A stretch of 64,000 nt of DNA from Rhizobacter sp. Root1238 (GTDB taxonomy: Bacteria > Pseudomonadota > Gammaproteobacteria > Burkholderiales > Burkholderiaceae_C): positions 62,001 to 126,000 of the forward strand of contig NZ_LMDM01000002.1 of assembly GCF_001425825.1 (NCBI RefSeq), given 5' to 3'. The notes below the pieces were generated by a model. It had not been told where the DNA came from, ran no database searches, and saw only the letters and a list, made by a program, of their open reading frames with translations. The position numbers were made by a program, and so were the translations under genes. This document shows, one piece after another, positions 63,094 to 64,000 of the stretch; the first letter of the stretch is position 1; each line of letters opens with the position of its first letter.

Positions 63094-64000
63094 CTAGCCA
63101 ACGCGGCACACCTTCAGCATGTTGGTGCCGCCCGGGTAGCCCATCGGCTCGCCGCAGGTGATCGCGTAGGTGTCGCCCGGTTTCAGTACGCCCTTCTCGA
63201 TCAGCAGCATCTCGGCGCGCTTCAGCGCCTCGTCGCGGTCGCTGAAGTTCGGCATCAGCAGCGGGCGAACGTTGCGGTACAGCATCATCTTGCGCTGCGT
63301 GACCACCTGCGAGGTCAGGCCGTAGATCGGCACGTGGATCTTGTGGCGGCTCATCCACAGCGAGGTCGAACCCGATTCGGTCAGCGCGAGGATCGCCTTG
63401 CAGCCCAGGTGGTACGCGGTGAACAGCGCGCCCATCGCGATCGACTGGTCGATGCGGCCGAACTTCTTGTTGGTGAAGCCGGCGTCCAGCGAGATCTCCT
63501 CGGCGCGCTCGGCCTCGATGCAGATGGTCGACATCATCTCGACCGTCTCGACCGGGTACCGGCCGGCGGCCGTCTCGGCGCTGAGCATCACCGCATCGGT
63601 GCCGTCGAGCACCGCATTGGCGACGTCGCTGACCTCGGCGCGCGTGGGCACCGGGTTGACGATCATCGATTCCATCATCTGCGTCGCGGTGATGACCACG
63701 CGGTCCATCTCGCGTGCCATCTTGATCATGCGTTTCTGCAGCGCCGGCACCGCGGCATTGCCGACCTCGACCGCCAAGTCGCCGCGCGCGACCATGATGC
63801 CGTCGCTCGCGCGCAGGATGCTCTCGAGCGCCGGAATCGCTTCGGTGCGCTCGATCTTCGCGATCAGCGCCGGCTTGTGGCGCCACGGCTCGCCAGCCAC
63901 GTTGGCCAGCTGGCGCGCCATTTCCATGTCGGTCGCGTTCTTCGGGAAGCTCACCGCCAGGTACTCGCACTGGAAGCTCATCGCGGTCTTGATGTCCTCC
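63094..64000 (-). CDS. pyk: Pyruvate kinase (3' part; start beyond window)
   Basis: About 302 C-terminal residues are present with no stop before the window edge. They include the end of the barrel with ALIAKIERTEAI (catalytic Lys), IMVARGDLAVEVG, ITATQMMESM and DAVMLSAETAAGRYPVE, and then the C-terminal regulatory domain ending GGTNMLKVCRVG. The enzyme makes pyruvate and ATP from phosphoenolpyruvate. The first 170-180 residues are outside. Frame continues through GAGGACATCAAGACC to base 64000. Confidence 0.95.
   Translation of the reverse strand, partial: EDIKTAMSFQCEYLAVSFPKNATDMEMARQLANVAGEPWRHKPALIAKIERTEAIPALESILRASDGIMVARGDLAVEVGNAAVPALQKRMIKMAREMDRVVITATQMMESMIVNPVPTRAEVSDVANAVLDGTDAVMLSAETAAGRYPVETVEMMSTICIEAERAEEISLDAGFTNKKFGRIDQSIAMGALFTAYHLGCKAILALTESGSTSLWMSRHKIHVPIYGLTSQVVTQRKMMLYRNVRPLLMPNFSDRDEALKRAEMLLIEKGVLKPGDTYAITCGEPMGYPGGTNMLKVCRVG

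Overview
The window is a 64 kb piece of a high-GC chromosome that looks like a betaproteobacterium of the order Burkholderiales, probably near the Rubrivivax/Leptothrix/Methylibium group. The evidence is gene order: dapF-DUF484-xerC, an SAH riboswitch in front of ahcY followed by tlyA and metF, slt beside a 5-FCL gene and followed by an NDUFA9-type gene and cca, and a LysR/DUF2917 pair. TACAAT-type -10 elements recur. No rRNA, tRNA, CRISPR array, prophage or intact insertion sequence was seen; almost everything is ordinary core chromosome.

Layout. 1-3.3 kb: end of a Cache-domain sensor, an ArsR/AHSA1 pair, a scrap of an IS30-type transposase, an Ig-like lipoprotein and a GNAT enzyme. 3.3-5.1 kb: a gene graveyard with a frameshifted polysaccharide deacetylase, an internally deleted short-chain dehydrogenase, a LysR fragment and about 0.5 kb with no recognisable gene. 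5.1-9.9 kb: glmS, an Lrp/AsnC regulator, an HxlR regulator divergent from an AhpD-like gene with a palindrome between them, and rlmI. 10-11.5 kb: a 509-residue protein of unknown function. 11.5-14 kb: dapF-DUF484-xerC. 14-15 kb: two orphan genes behind helically phased repeats. 15-18.1 kb: two LpxL-like acyltransferases divergent from metK. 18.3-26.1 kb: a response-regulator diguanylate cyclase, a YcaQ-type glycosylase, an MFS transporter, a transglutaminase, a DinB protein, a frameshifted AraC regulator divergent from an aldo/keto reductase, and a HAD phosphatase.

26.2-30 kb is the methyl-cycle block: promoter, SAH riboswitch with an overlapping terminator, ahcY, tlyA, metF, and a convergent 5-formyl-THF cyclo-ligase. 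30-44.5 kb: TfoX-like protein, DUF2917/LysR pair, a second 5-formyl-THF cyclo-ligase, slt, an NDUFA9-like protein, GST, cca, small membrane or hypothetical proteins, a MidA-like methyltransferase, folM-folB-ttcA, two lipoproteins and glmU. 44.5-49 kb: a PAS-GGDEF-EAL protein, a family-4 uracil-DNA glycosylase, rimI and tsaB. 49-64 kb: dacB, ompW, two SGNH/GDSL lipoproteins, a Sua5-type gene, purK-purE, cnoX, a repeat cluster, a TPR protein, purC, fba, an HTH-GHKL-STAS fusion, ilvA and the 3' part of pyk.

Functional links: GlmS and GlmU make UDP-GlcNAc, and with DapF, DacB and Slt they serve the cell wall; the LpxL-like enzymes serve lipid A. MetK, AhcY, MetF and the cyclo-ligases form the SAM and one-carbon cycle that feeds the methyltransferases here (RlmI, TlyA, MidA). 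TsaB and the Sua5-type protein both serve t6A tRNA modification; Cca and TtcA also act on tRNA. No large undescribed multi-gene system is evident. The least explained items are the 509-residue protein, the HTH-GHKL-STAS fusion, the orphan pair behind phased repeats, the metK leader, and the GDSL-like lipoprotein carrying GDE instead of GDS.
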